64,000 bases of DNA from Allodiplogaster sudhausi (Eukaryota > Nematoda > Chromadorea > Rhabditida > Diplogasteridae), in contig CALZFC010000020.1 of assembly GCA_945643635.1 (NCBI GenBank), forward strand, positions 3,998,501 through 4,062,500, in the 5' to 3' direction. The position numbers were made by a program, and so were the translations under genes. The first letter of the stretch is position 1. Every line of letters begins with the position of its first letter. Positions 24,502 through 36,956 of this stretch are shown here, one piece after another. The notes under the pieces are model-generated. The model saw nothing but the letters and a program-made list of their open reading frames with translations. It did no database searches and was not told the origin of the DNA.

Positions 24502-26444
24502 CGTTTGTGTTCATGCCAGACGCACTATCCTAATTATACGAGAATGGGGATCTTTGCATCTTGAGGGATATCTTCCAACTCAACGGGAGCGCCGTGAATC
24601 TACCCTGCAGATGAAGAGAGACGAGTATTGGCACTACGTCGAGCAGTACTTCCACACTCGATTCGACGACGAGCACTCGGAAACTTTCCGACAGGTCGTT
24701 CTTTTCTCTCCCTCTCTCTTCCTTAATATCATATTTAGCGTTTGAGCCCACAGTCTGGAAAAGATGCAAGACTACCTTTCTCTGACTATACATGTGTATC
24801 CTAGTTGTTGAAGGATGGTTACCTTTTCCTACTTCCAGATCCACATCGACATCCCGCGGATGTGTCCACTCATTCAACTCTTCCAACAGAAGCTCGTCCA
24901 GGAGGTACAGCATAACTTTTAACCTACACCGAATTATTCGTTAAGAAACGCTGGATTATTCTATGTTTTTTGAATCTTGCAAGCTCGTCGGGTTGACTAA
25001 TATTGTTTGGATAGTTCACGTTTTTATTCCCCACTACTTTACTAATTTCTTGAAATCATATTTGAATACTTGTTTACACAGAGGATGAATTCTGGCTTCC
25101 CTATGGAGCGGAATGTTATGCCCATATGTTTTTTTTAAATATTTATTTCATAGTTTCAGTCTACCTGCTTTGAACATTGCATCATTTTTCTTTGCGATTC
25201 CAGATCTTCGAGCGTATTCTGTACATCTGGGCGATGCGTCACCCCGCGAGTGGCTACGTGCAGGGCATCAACGACCTGGTCACGCCCTTCTTTGTCGTCT
25301 TCCTCTCCGAGTTCATCCCTCAACACGTTGAGGTGTGTGTCAAGTGCAGGGGTGGCCGGCCCGGGGCCGAGCTCGGGGGCCGGGGCCTACCCTGGTTGCC
25401 GGGGCCGGATATTTTCGACCCCTGGCCACCGCTGGTCAAGTGTGCGAGAGATTCCTTTGCTTATATTTTATATTTTGTTATATTTTTAATTTTTAATCTA
25501 GAAGAAATTGCTAAAGTAGAATTTTTATCTGTGTCGCACTTGGAAGCGACAAGCCTTTCTTCAGGTTGGCAGTTTCGACGTGTCGCAGCTGAAGCGGGAG
25601 GACGTTCAGCTGGTGGAAGCGGATTCGTTCTGGTGCGTCTCCGCTCTGCTCGACTCTGTCCTCGATAACTACACCTTCGCTCAGCCTGGAATACAGAGGA
25701 AAGTACTCCATCTCTCCCATCTCATGAATAAAGTTGACGGTTAGCATTGCAGATCATTTCGTTTATCAGATTTCCTTCCTGGACTTGTTGATCTCTTTTT
25801 AATTGGCGTGCAATGTATCCGCAAGAAGTGCATGTTCCTTCTTGAAACCTCAAATTGTACTCGTTCTTTTTTCCTTTCTATTTCTCTGATTTGACATGAA
25901 TCCATGGGAATGCCTTTGCAGCGACCCTGCACATGACCCTGAAGCAGCAGAGCGTGGAGTACCTGCAGTTCGCCTTCCGCTGGATGAACAACCTTCTGAT
26001 GCGAGAGATGCCCCTGCGGGCGACGATCCGTCTCTGGGACACGTACCTCAGCGAAGTCAACGGATTCGCCCACTTCCATCTCTACGTCTGCGCCGCCTTC
26101 CTTCGCACGTTCTCCAAGCAGATTCAGCAAGAGAAGGACTTTCAGGTTTGCGTTGTTTCATTCTTCCTTGGTCATTCCGTCTCAGGGAAGGAACTATGCA
26201 CTCTCAAAGTTATCGTCAATAATACTTTACTACTTTTCATTAAGATTTATTATTGTCTTAACACTTGAATATTAAAGAAGTATCTCGTAATTCTTTGCAG
26301 GGTATCATGATCTTCTTGCAAAACCTGCCGACTCACACGTGGGGCGAGCAGCAGATTGCCGAGTTGACAGCGGACGCCTTCTCGCTCATGCAAGTCTTCG
26401 ACGGCGCCTCCCGCCATCTCTCCTCTTCTTCCTCACTGCCCTGA
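22589..26444 (+). CDS. TBC1D22: TBC1D22-type Rab GTPase-activating protein
   Basis: Eleven exons join in phase to 510 residues, close to vertebrate TBC1D22 length: 22589-22629, 23031-23189, 23401-23588, 23776-23907, 24234-24379, 24566-24694, 24839-24904, 25204-25332, 25565-25739, 25922-26145 and 26301-26444. The first 170 residues or so are Ser/Pro/Ala-rich. The TBC domain follows: IRPQAWRIL, then GYLPTQRERR, the arginine-finger motif IHIDIPRM, RHPASGYVQGINDLVTPFF with the glutamine finger (YVQG), and YLQFAFRWMNNLLMRE. The order and wording match the TBC1D22A/B family. TBC proteins stimulate GTP hydrolysis by Rabs, and both catalytic fingers are present. Vertebrate TBC1D22 proteins act at the Golgi with ACBD3/PI4KB (family knowledge). 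It is convergent with DCAF1. The intron at 25333-25564 holds a small hAT-type element. Confidence 0.95.
24385..24505 (+). repeat. (CCTCTCTCTTT)n plus (CT)n repeat in TBC1D22 intron
   Basis: About six units of an 11-bp pyrimidine repeat grade into pure CT, starting just after the exon 5 donor at 24379. Confidence 0.9.
25347..25434. mobile_element. 88-bp hAT-type MITE in a TBC1D22 intron
   Basis: The element begins CAGGGGTGGCC and ends GGCCACCGCTG, imperfect terminal inverted repeats of about 11 bp (CAG[G/C]GGTGGCC). It is flanked on both sides by the identical octamer GTCAAGTG (25339-25346 and 25435-25442), an 8-bp target-site duplication. An 8-bp duplication and CAGGGGTG-like ends are characteristic of hAT transposons. 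The interior is very GC-rich compared with the surrounding intron. It is too short to encode anything and so is non-autonomous. Confidence 0.88.
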
Positions 26445-26676
26445 GGGGGTGCTCTTCCACCTCTCCCGATTGTTGTGGTTCCATCACCCACCTCTTTCTA
26501 TATCGCTCCCAGACACATCAGACGTGATAGTGCCTTCGTGTATCATTTTCCTTTCAACCATGATCCGATTTCCCTTTTCTTCTGGTCACCATATATTTTA
26601 TAGTGCACAGCAGTGCATCCTTTTCAGCCCGTGTGTTTTCATTGTGGGACTTTTGTAATTTTATCTGCTTTGGAGA

Positions 26677-26682
26677 ATTAAA
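26677..26682 (+). promoter_or_regulatory. candidate polyadenylation signal (ATTAAA) for TBC1D22
   Basis: ATTAAA lies about 230 bp after the TBC1D22 stop codon, followed by T/G-rich sequence. It is the best-placed hexamer in the 3' flank. Confidence 0.4.
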
Positions 26683-26814
26683 GAAAGAGTCTAAAATGTA
26701 TAGAGTTGGCATAATTGAATTGTATATGCATCAATGTTGTGAATATGCAGATGCTGGACAAAGATGTAAGTGATAAATGTTATAAATTATTTGAACTTTG
26801 AGCAGTTAGAGCCC

Positions 26815-26820
26815 TTTATT
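26815..26820 (-). promoter_or_regulatory. candidate polyadenylation signal (AATAAA) for DCAF1
   Basis: TTTATT on the plus strand reads AATAAA on the minus strand, about 310 bp beyond the DCAF1 stop. The two convergent genes would then end about 140 bp apart. Confidence 0.4.
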
Positions 26821-27131
26821 CAGAGTAGAAAGAAGTAACAACAAAGACAAGTAACAGCATACAAGTTTTAACACTGGCAGGCATGAGCAAGAAGGGCGCA
26901 AGTACCGGACAGGGGAAGGGTAGTAATGCAGAGGGGAAGCAAGGGAAGTGGACACAATCATCACAGTTAGCAAAAGGGGGGCTACTCACATAACTACGCT
27001 GAATAAAAATACGTTATTTCAAATAAAACTGGAATTAGCTCGTCAATGGAATTAAAAGAAGGGATAGAAATACTTAAAATGAATTGCAATACGAATTGGT
27101 TGCCCCGGCCATAGCATTCCCGGAAGCACCC

Positions 27132-30100
27132 TCAAGGCGGGGGAGGAGGGCCTTGGCCGCGTCGCTTCCGCAGATTCGGATTCAACACGATCGACGAACT
27201 GCCCTGGCGCGGCTCCAGTTCAGGGTCGTAAGTCTCATCCATGTCGTCTTCGCCGCCTGGAACAGTGTAGTCTCTTCACTTTTCGTGTACCCTCCCCTCT
27301 CCCTATCTCTGCTTCCTCTCTCTCTCTCTCTCGCTCTCTCTCTTCGTCCTGACCTGATCCATCATCCATGAATATCTCTACGTCGCTATCATCATCGTCG
27401 TCCTCATCATCATCATCTCCCTCCCCATCGAAATCCGACATCTGCTCAGATGCAGATCTCTCCTCCTCTTCTTCTCCCTCTACCTCGCCCTCTTCTCCTC
27501 CCTCTTCACCCTCTCCCCCTTCATTCGCTTCTCCCCCTTCCTCTCTTTCTTCTTCCTCCTCCTCCTCCTCTTCTTCATAGTCTTCGTCTGATCCGTCCCC
27601 TCCGTCAGCCATTTCATCAAGCTGAAAGTGTAATTGGAAAGAAGTGGAATATTAAAGGGAAGAGAAACTAAGCGCAAGAGAAGTGGGAATAACAAAATAC
27701 GGACAATATCCATAAGTTCCTGGCGACTGTCTCTGTCGTCGCTGTCATCTGACTGAGAATCAGAGGAGTTGGAGTCGGAGTCGGAGGAGTTGTCATCGCC
27801 TCCGCCGCCGTCCTCATCCCCGTCTTCCTCTCCTTCTTCTCCTTCATCGTCCGGTGCACGGACGCGGCCAAACTGAGGCATAATTAGGTGTGATTTAATA
27901 ATTAAATTACAGAAACAAACAAAATAACGCAAATAATTGAAAAAGGAAGAGTATCGTTTATCGAATACCAACCTCGTGGATCCGGCAGATGGTCTCATCG
28001 CTGCGGTTGAACATGCTCGTGCCTGACGGAGTGAAGTGGCGGCTGACTTCCACAACGGCGAGGCTGCTATCCGAGTGGTCCAAGCACACGTTGCGGATCG
28101 TCTTGCGGAAGTCGGTCGTTGCGATGACCTTTCAACAAGAGATTCACTTACTCTTCCCTTCTACTTCTTACTTCAGTTATGTTGTAGAGAAAGTAGAAGA
28201 AACTTACAGAGTAGTCAATGGAAGAGAATGTCCTCAGACAAGAGGAGAATTGGAGTTCAAAGGGATCTCTTGACTCGACTCGTTGCGCAGCCATCATGAC
28301 ATTGCCTGTGGATGTGAAGTGAAGCTGGCATTGATCGAGAGCGGGCACCGAATGCAGCAGGCCGAATGTACGCACATCCCACTTCAATTTCATCATAATC
28401 GACACTATCTTTTATCACTACACGCCTTATAGAGCTCCTCTTATTTAAATTATTTAAGTGATTTACACTCACATTACTCATTATCAGAAAACATTCGCTC
28501 CCACCAGTAAATGGTCACATAGTCAGAAGAAGGGAAGAATAAGAAAGCCCTGACCACTTCCGAATTGATGATGACTTCATTGCCGTGGGGATGGAAGACG
28601 CCGCCATTGTCGAAGTTGAATCGGTCGAATTCATGGACGAGTGGGTTTGCGAGACGAGGGTCGAAGAGGCAAGTGTCGTGGAGGATCAGACGGTCGTCAG
28701 GGGAGAAGGAGGCTGCGGAGTGTTTGTAGCCCGGCCGGGGAATCTTCATCACGCAAGTTGAGCGGCCAGATTCGATGTCAAAGAGCTACAAGCATTCCTA
28801 ATCACTCCATTTCATTCACGCCGCAAAGAGTCACAGAGGGCTTGCTCACAACTACCATATAATCTTATCCGATCCCACGTATGCTACTTAACCAATATGT
28901 AAATATATAAATAAATAAGAGGTTGTAAATACGAAGCTCGAACTAACAGTAGCGGTGAGTGTGTTCGTGCCGACCACCGCATCCTGAGTGCCGTTGTTGA
29001 AGGCGACGAATTTCTCGTCCGGGAAGTCCATCATGTGCTCGTGAGTCTCGCCGAGTCGCCACAGCGTAGAGAGCGGGTTCATGAAGAAGGCAGACGTCAG
29101 GAGCATCGAGCCATCCTGGAAGGGTTTGGGAGAGATAGGAGAGAGAGAGAGCGCGAGAGAGAGAGAGCGCGAGAGAGAGAGAGCGCGAGAGATAGGAGAG
29201 AGAGAGAGATAGGAGAGAGAGCGAGAGAGAGAGAGTGACAGAGAATAGTTAGACGAAACCTTGCTTGGTGTGATGGCTGAGATGGCGGAGTGGTGGCATT
29301 GCATCATTGCGTCCTCCTGGCCCGACTCCACGTTCAGCCAGTGAATCTCTCCCGAGTACATCCCGACTATCAGGTGCTCGTCGTCGATCTAAAACTTTTA
29401 CAAATAGTATGTAGTTCACAAAAAAATCTAGAAATAGCAAAGAGCCTGGAGATAAGAGAAAATGAATAGTGAAAATAAACCGAATAAATGAGAGTGTATT
29501 CCTTACCGAGAAAGAGCACGTCGTGTAAACCTCCTCGTGTTCCGTGAATGTTCTTCCTGGTCGAATGCGAGAGAAGGCAAATCGCTCGTTCTCGCGAAGC
29601 ACCGTGGTCCTATGGGAAAGCCACGATCTTATGATAAACATTAATCCTCTATCCAATAGAAGTACACATTCTAAGATAATAAAAACAGTCTAAAAATTGG
29701 GAGGCAGAAAAGAAAGAAACATTGATTTGCTCGGAAGAAGTGAAGTACGCAGCCAGCGAGAAGTGATGTTCGTAGGGATGAGTCGAGTGAAGCGAGGTTC
29801 GGGACATCGATGAGGATGGTAGAGGGAGAAGGGAGGGCACGTCGACACCGGATTCGCGCAGTTCGCATGTTGCACTCTCAACACAACTTCATTCTCACTA
29901 TGCTCAATTCTGAATCCAAACCACTCAGGACGAGCCAGTAAGCAAAGATAATAATGTTTAGAAGCATGGAGGACTTCCTGACCGGAAGTACTCTGTGATA
30001 ATGTCGCCGAGTCCGACCGAAGAAGGCTTCCCCGCAGCGGCGAGCGAGGCAGGGTTCTTTCGCGGTGTTCCACTCTGCTTCAGATTCAGACGTCTTGTGA

Positions 30101-30673
30101 AGTCATCTGCAAAAGGCAGTTAGACCAGTGCTGAAATAGGTCTGAACCATGACAGCGTTGTAATCCCATGGCCCGAAGGCCCAGTGACCACTTTGTAACT
30201 CCCGGGTACGCCGTTTTTCACTTTGTATACCCCGGATTGTAACCCGGTTTGTAACCAACCCCCCCCCCCCCCCCCCCCGGCTGAGCCCAGAAGCAGGGAT
30301 TATTTCGGTACCGAGTAAGACCCTTCCATTTAAACGGCCAGCTGAGAATGATGCAAATAGTGAGTTAGGAAGTGAAAAGTAGGTGTGGGAGAGCGAGAGA
30401 CCGAGAGTGATAAAGAGAGAGGGAGAGAGAGAGAGAGGAGAGAGAGATACAAAATCGCAAGAAGTACTTGCTTACTGGTTCCTCTGCGCATCTTTGCACC
30501 ATTTGGCGACAAGAATCTGCCGACATCTGAAGCCATGAGAGCAGCCGTCCCTTCTCTGCTGACTCTTCCATTCCTTTTGCCATAGTCGGCCGAGATGATT
30601 CCGCGAGAGGGCTGCATTTTCAGGCATGAAGAACTAACACGAGTGGAGAGAAAGTCAGATTTAGAGAGGCAGA

Positions 30674-30716
<43 letters not shown>

Positions 30717-33700
30717 TGAAGAAGACTGTAAACAAAAAGGAAAATGACCTCATATACAAAGAAATAAGATGCCGATTTAATCATTTTCAGCTGAATGTTA
30801 AGTTGATATCAAGGACGAGCAACCAACCAAGGGTGCAATGCTCTTGAGAGTGACGGCTGCCTGGAGTGGCTGAGTCTGCCCGGGCAGAGCGGGAGGGGAG
30901 GGCGGATTGTGGAGGGCAGCCTCCTGGGCGAGGGCCGAGGCGGCCGAGGAGAATCCCTTGTTGGCCAGGTGAGAGTGGATCAAGTGCAAAAGCTCCCTCT
31001 CGCTGAACGAGATCTTCGTCGAGGACACCACGTGCGACTTCCACAGCTTCTCCTGCAACCGATCAATCCATTTATATTGCTTTTCGCATTCTTCTAAAAA
31101 GTAAGGAGTGAAAATAACTTATAACCTGTGTGAGGTCTCTCTTCACGTCCTTCAGTGACTTCTCCGTCACAATTGCTATCAGGTTCTTTGCTTCGGAGCA
31201 GAATTTTGCATGTTCCGCCTTCTTCTCTTCCATAATTGGCTTCTTCATCATGTCTGAAAAAATAACCCTTTCCCCGCTCACTATTTTATATAGCCTCGCT
31301 AAAACAGAAAGAAGCTGACATATAATCTAAGAAAGAACTTACAATTAGATCGCTACAGTATCCCAAGAAGATTAAATACCATAGAACAGAACCATATGGG
31401 ACGATCTTACCGGTTAGCTCGTTCGAGGTGATAAGTGGGAGTCGCGAGAGAAGCTGGCGGACTTCGGGATGCCGGGCAAGGGAGCAGAGAAGACGGCAGA
31501 TCAGTGCACGGTATTGGTCGGATTCTGGCTGCAGCTTGCAGCTCCTCAGATTGCCCAGCAGTATCTGCATAGGCGTAATTTTAACGCCTAACATAATTTC
31601 TCTCTCTCCTCCTCCTCTCTCTCCCTCTCGTTCGCTCTTTCAACCTGAAAATCTCAATCACACTCCACTCTACTGACTGCTTACCTTGATTCCATTATAC
31701 TTTCGAATCGACTGGACCATCTTCTCAAAGATCTCTTGACTTGCCTCGGCCCTCAGGCCACTTCTGCTCTTTCTTGCTGAGTCGGGCATGGACAGGCGTG
31801 GCTGAAAATAAGGAGAGAAAAAAATTAAATGAAATGAAGGGGAGACAGAGAAAGAGCGAGAGAGAGAGAGAGAGAACGAGAGAGAGAGAACAAGAGAGAG
31901 AGAGGGAGAGAGAGAACGTGTAAAGAATGAACCTTCTTCTCAACATCGATGCCCGATCCAACGCAAGAGAGGATCACGTTGACTGCTGCGATCTGCACCG
32001 ACTTCTCAAGGAATGGCCTTCCGGAGATAAACACGAGGTGTCTGCAAGTAGATTTGCATTGCTAACATAAAACTGAAATCGCTCTCGGAATCACTCGCTA
32101 TATCATCTCAAAATCTGACTGGATTGGAAGTGGAACAAATTTATCCGACGCCTCTTCTTCATCTTCCGCTGGTGGCTCAGGCGGTGGCTCGCAGAGATCT
32201 CTCTGGACGCGCGGAATAACTGCAGCCACCCACAACACGTCCAGGGCGTTCTTCATCGTCTCCGTCCTATATTCCACACTTATAAGGGGCATATGATTAA
32301 ATCACGGCAACAAGGAGTTAAGGACACCTAGAGTCTTTTAAATGTCAAATCACTAAAGCAGATCATAGAAACCAAAAGAATCCTTGGAAAACTTACGAAC
32401 AAAAGAGAATAGAAATGAAATAAAGGAGCGAACCTTCCAGAAGAGAGCCAATCGTCCGACTTGTGCACGATGGAGTATACAATGCGAGTGAGGCCGAGAC
32501 GATGCAACTCTTCGATGGCCCTCCAGGAGAAGGAGGGCGAGCGAGCAGAGGCCGTCAGGGTGGACAGAGCCAGACGCATCCCTTCCTCGTCTATTTGCAT
32601 CAGCTACAACAACCGTCATTCTCCTCAGAATACACACTGTATTTAAACACCAATTTAATAGAATAATTATTCGAGAGGATCCACCGGAGAAACTAGAAGC
32701 GACAATCCACAACGGGGCAGAATATAACCCGAAAAGAACGCCTGATCAGGCAGGCATTGACTACCACAACAATTAATAGATATCGACCTTGCATCAAAAT
32801 TGTGACTTCAATTCAATATAAAAGCTGACACAATTTCGTTCAAAATTGAAGAGTGCACCTTGTAAGGCAGAATCGGCTGTTGAAAGTAAGAGAGGAGTTT
32901 GGATTGCGCATTGCTCTTACTCGAGGACGTCAGGAAGGGGCGGCAGAGCTGAGAGATGCGCACGTTGACGTGCGCGAATGCATAGCTGCAAGTCATTAGA
33001 TTAATCTCTTACAGAGATCAGTCAAATGTTACATTAAAAAAACAATGATCATAACAATCAGTTGTAGAATGACCACGGACATAAGCAACCTTCTCAGACA
33101 CGCGCAGGCATTCTTGACGGTCTGCAAGGAAGTCTGCATTTGCTCGTCAGTCAGCTCAATGTCCATCGGAGTTTCTTGGAGGAGAGTCAATGTGCTTATC
33201 TGCAAATGAATGCTGGTGTGATCAGTTTTTAAGATAACAAATCCAAGTAAAAAAAAGCAATATCTTCAGTCTGACATAATTGTAGACATGTCGGAGACCG
33301 TTGCGCTGGTCGAATCTGTCCAAAATGGCACGGAAGGAGAGGGAATGAGTGAAGAACATTGCAGCTGCTGTCATTCCACTCTCGTGGCTGTGCTCCATCA
33401 ACCAGAGTGCGTAACTGAATGAGAAAGAAGAGAGAGAGAAAGAAAAGGAGAAAGAAAGATGAAGAGAGAAATGAAAGGGAAAGAAAGAGAGAGGAAATCC
33501 CTTACTCGACAAGTTCGTCGAGTTGTTGGTCCTGTAGTTGGCAGACCTTCTCCATGACATCTGACGAGTATGCCATGTAGTAGATGCAAGTGCCGACCCC
33601 GACAGAAGCGAGAGAGGAGCGAGGCACCTTCAGCAAGGCTCCCACCCCTCCCTTTGCTATGAACTCCAGGGCCACTTTGCGGTGCACCATCAGGGAAGCA

Positions 33701-36227
33701 AGGTACTGTAAGCAGAGCAATCGATGCCTAATAAATCATTACTCTCCCCTTTACATTGAATAAATAAACGATATGAAAAGCTCCAATGAATTATAAACCT
33801 TCAAAGCATCAAACGTGAGGCGAATGTCCTCAGAAAAGTCCAGGCCGACATAGTTGAAGATGAGGCCAAGTGAATTTCCCTCATACGCGAGAGAAACCAA
33901 CTAAATAAGGCCACCATTTTTTTTTGTTTGTAAATATAGAATTAATAATCTCAAACAAACATCTTGATATTCGCCAAGTGGTGCAAGATACTGTAGAATG
34001 AATCGTTGATGCATCACGTTCGTCAGGGGATAAATCTGAAGAAGCAGACTTTTCTAATAGGCTTAGCGAACTTCTTCACCGGCTGAAATTTAAATCTCCC
34101 TAAAAGCCCAACTTGAACCTTGTGTGTGCCAATGAGCGTGCTGTGGATGGCGCGCCACTGAGAATTGCTCGCAGTCGGTGACTGACTCCCGCCACGATCG
34201 GGAACGGGCGACAGGGAGACCCTCGTCTGATATAGAGAACAGATTCACCTATGGGAAATATGTCTCCATAAGAGGACAGAGGTGGCAGAGAGAAAATGAA
34301 TGTTAGAAGAAGGTAGCCTGGAAAAGAAGAGAGGTCCAAACCGTTGTACGTCGTTTCTTCTTAACCGGTGCTGATTCGGCGGCAACTGCAGAAGGCCGCT
34401 TCCTCACTCGAATGTCCAGGATTGACGGCTGCTCTTCCCTGAAATTGCCTCATTCTTTGGAAAGGTCGCAATCTTGAGATACAGTATACTTCTGAGTATG
34501 CAAATTCCTTTTTTGTATCGTAGACCCAAATCGATAATGATACGTTTAAGAAAACTGACTCTGCCAATCCACTTCCCTGTCGAGATGAGGATTGAGCCTG
34601 AATATAGCCTTATTGTAGCATCTCATGGTCAGATCATTATTTTTTTAAGTAACAAAAAAAAGAACTTGAGAAGAAGGAGGTCTCGAAGAGAGCGGGCCAT
34701 TCGCTCCAGAAGCCTGTAACAACGATAAATTATAATGTAAAATAGATGTGGAAAGTTAAAGAGAAAAACCAGAAATCTTGACCTCGCTCTTTTCCAAATT
34801 CTCAAAGGTAGTCGGCGGGCAAGCATCTGACTGAAATTAATACATTTAAATTTAAAATAAAAACATATGCAAACTTAAGGGCAAAAATGGAGCACCGAGT
34901 TGGAAGAGCTGCCACCTTCAGCATTTGCTGTCGATTCCTCACTCCGCTTGCTCCTCTCCATCTCATCCTTCAGCTGCTTCAGTCTCTGCAGTGCCACCGG
35001 AATCAGCTGGAGATTCGATGGCCTGAAATTGAGTGGCCATTCCGGATGAACAAGGAATCCATATAAAAATAAGAGCACTTTCAAAGTTCTCATAAGAAAA
35101 GGAGAACGAAAGCCAGAAATAGAATACGAGGAAGATGAAAGAGAACAAAATGCATACTTGAATTTGCTGGTCATCTCGGGGACTTCCATTGCAGCAGCAA
35201 GGAGACCTACGGAATACGCTTGCAACAGAGAGGATGAGCTGCCAAGTGCCCAACGATACAATTGCGGAACCAGTTCTTCTGGGTCCTGGAACTATAGTTT
35301 AGTATCAAAAGTAAAAAGAAATAAACCAATACCAATAGTAAATATGTAAAGCATACTTTATTATAAAAAAAATCAAACAGTACTAAGTATAAATATGCGC
35401 TATTTATTAAAAGAAATGATCGACATAAACGTACACTGAAGACGGCCAATGCGTCAATGGCAGGAATAGTGTTGAGAAGCAGACGAGCGGCAGAAACATT
35501 CAACGGAATGTTGTCTCGAGCCAGCAGATAGGAGTTGGCGAGCTATAAGTTAACAAAGAAAACTATATGAACATTATGGAAGGTTATTTAAGGAATACAT
35601 GGTAGAACCACAATTTATTAGCAATCTCTGATCACTGTAGAAAAAGGGCAATTACCAAAACAGTCTATCTAAAAGCATTTTAATCGTGAATAATCTCTGT
35701 CCAACCCTCGCCATGAAGTCCTTGTCACGAAGCAGATTCTTGAGCAGAAGTCCATAGACGGAGTAGGGATGAGTGTGGTGAGGATGCCGATCGTCTAGAG
35801 GATCCGGATCCTGCTGCAGGAATTGCTCGTGGGCACTCTCTAGCAAGGATGAGAGCCTGCAAAGGCGTGAACACGGTAATGGCCATATTGTACTTGGTTT
35901 AAAAATGGAATCCGTATTTCATTACTTAAACAAAATGCTTTCGTTGAAGGTAAGTTTAAAAAAGAACAATAATATATCTAATCCGAAAAAAAGAAACAAA
36001 GACTTCAATCAAAGACAATATGATAGTTAAGAAATGAAAAAGACTAACTTGTCGAGAGTTTGAATTGGCTCAAAAGACGGAAGCATATTGTCCGTCTCCC
36101 ATGCAGCGAGAGTCTCTTGAAGTTCATTGAAGGCGACCGACTGGGAGGGCAACTCGCTGGAGATGACTGTCCGCCCGAAAGTGCTCCGAGTGCTCGGAGG
36201 CATCGCGTCCATGTCAAGATCGTCCAT
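27132..36227 (-). CDS. DCAF1: DCAF1/VprBP, substrate receptor of CRL4 ubiquitin ligase
   Basis: About two dozen exons on the minus strand give a full-length DCAF1, from ATG at 36227 to the stop at 27132. An N-terminal armadillo-like region contains YPLTNVMHQRFILQYLAPLG (around 34000) and WLMEHSHESGMTAAAMFF (around 33400), near-copies of the human wording. The LisH motif is at 31020-30900 (ERELLHLIHSHLANKGF). The WD40 region includes CPPFSLYHPHRCPEP (around 29830), GSMLLTSAFF (around 29100) and WDVRTFGLLHSVPALDQC (28400-28340). A long Asp/Glu tail occupies about 27880-27300. In cells, DCAF1 bridges substrates to DDB1-CUL4. Of the two WDxR boxes used for DDB1 contact, the second is intact, whereas the first reads LFDPR. 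A 5' UTR intron seems likely. The first four exons recur inverted at 47934-49000. Confidence 0.93.
29130..29240 (+). repeat. GA/GAGCGC tandem repeat in a DCAF1 intron
   Basis: Repeated GAGAGAGAGAGCGC units grade into GATAGGAGA repeats. It reads as pyrimidine-rich on the coding strand, upstream of the exon encoding DGSMLLTSAFF. Confidence 0.9.
30259..30278 (+). repeat. C20 homopolymer in a DCAF1 intron
   Basis: Twenty consecutive C residues are preceded by a GTAACC/CCCGG-rich stretch (30150-30258) in which TTGTAACC-like motifs recur. This composition differs from the surrounding intron, suggesting an inserted repeat. On the coding strand it is a G20 run able to form a quadruplex. Confidence 0.85.
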
Positions 36228-36956
36228 CTTTATCCTGAGGCTTACCACATCTGACGGAAGCCTGAAAAAGAACCCAATTAGAGGAACGCCCAAAACAAAT
36301 GTAACACAATAGAGGACAGTAAACAACGCACAAACAAAGCCTAAGAAAGTAACTGAAAAACGAAGAAGATCATAAACACGCTCAAATTCCCAAAGAAACC
36401 CAAGCTAAGGCCTTTATTTAAGATGTGACAAGATTGCTAGGAGAGTTGTGGACTCCGTGGACTATTCATAAACTTCATTTTCAGCCATTTAATGAGGTTG
36501 CAGTCGTTCTAGATTCAAGATTACAAACACTATCTATCACCTCATACTGTATACCATGGTGGAAACGTTATGCTCAATTAGTCCACGATTTCAGGGTAAG
36601 AAATGGTGTTTCTGTGATTAACGAATTCAATACAGAAGAAAGAGCACTAAATTTCACGCACCCAAATTCGTTCGAACGTATATAAGTTTCGTAAGTCTTT
36701 TTTGTCTTTTTTGTAGGTTTCATAAGTCTGTTTTGATCTCCCCATAGTAGATCGAGCGAGTGTTCTTCTATGCGTTCACCTCCACTCCGTCCGATATTCT
36801 CCTCCTTGTACCTAGTTATGTAGTCATGTAATTCATTATCCCATATCACCACTCGCTAAACTCGTTTTACAATTGCGTAAATAAATAAGATGAATTGGGC
36901 GGTTATTATTTCCCTTTGTTTGCTGGAAGCTGTTTATTCAAGAAGCTTTTTTTCAG
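36228..36956. promoter_or_regulatory. bidirectional DCAF1/dynamin promoter region (left copy)
   Basis: The divergent start codons of DCAF1 (36227, minus) and the dynamin copy (36957, plus) are about 730 bp apart. Directly before the dynamin ATG is TTTTTTTCAG, and a CAG/GGTAAG donor occurs at about 36594-36597, so a 5' UTR intron is likely. No TATA box is obvious. The copy at 47353-47933 is about 150 bp shorter. Confidence 0.6.

Noticed and set aside
27480..28055. 191-codon minus-strand ORF as a separate gene
   Set aside because: Its useful parts are the acidic-tail exons of DCAF1 (read partly in another frame) plus intron.
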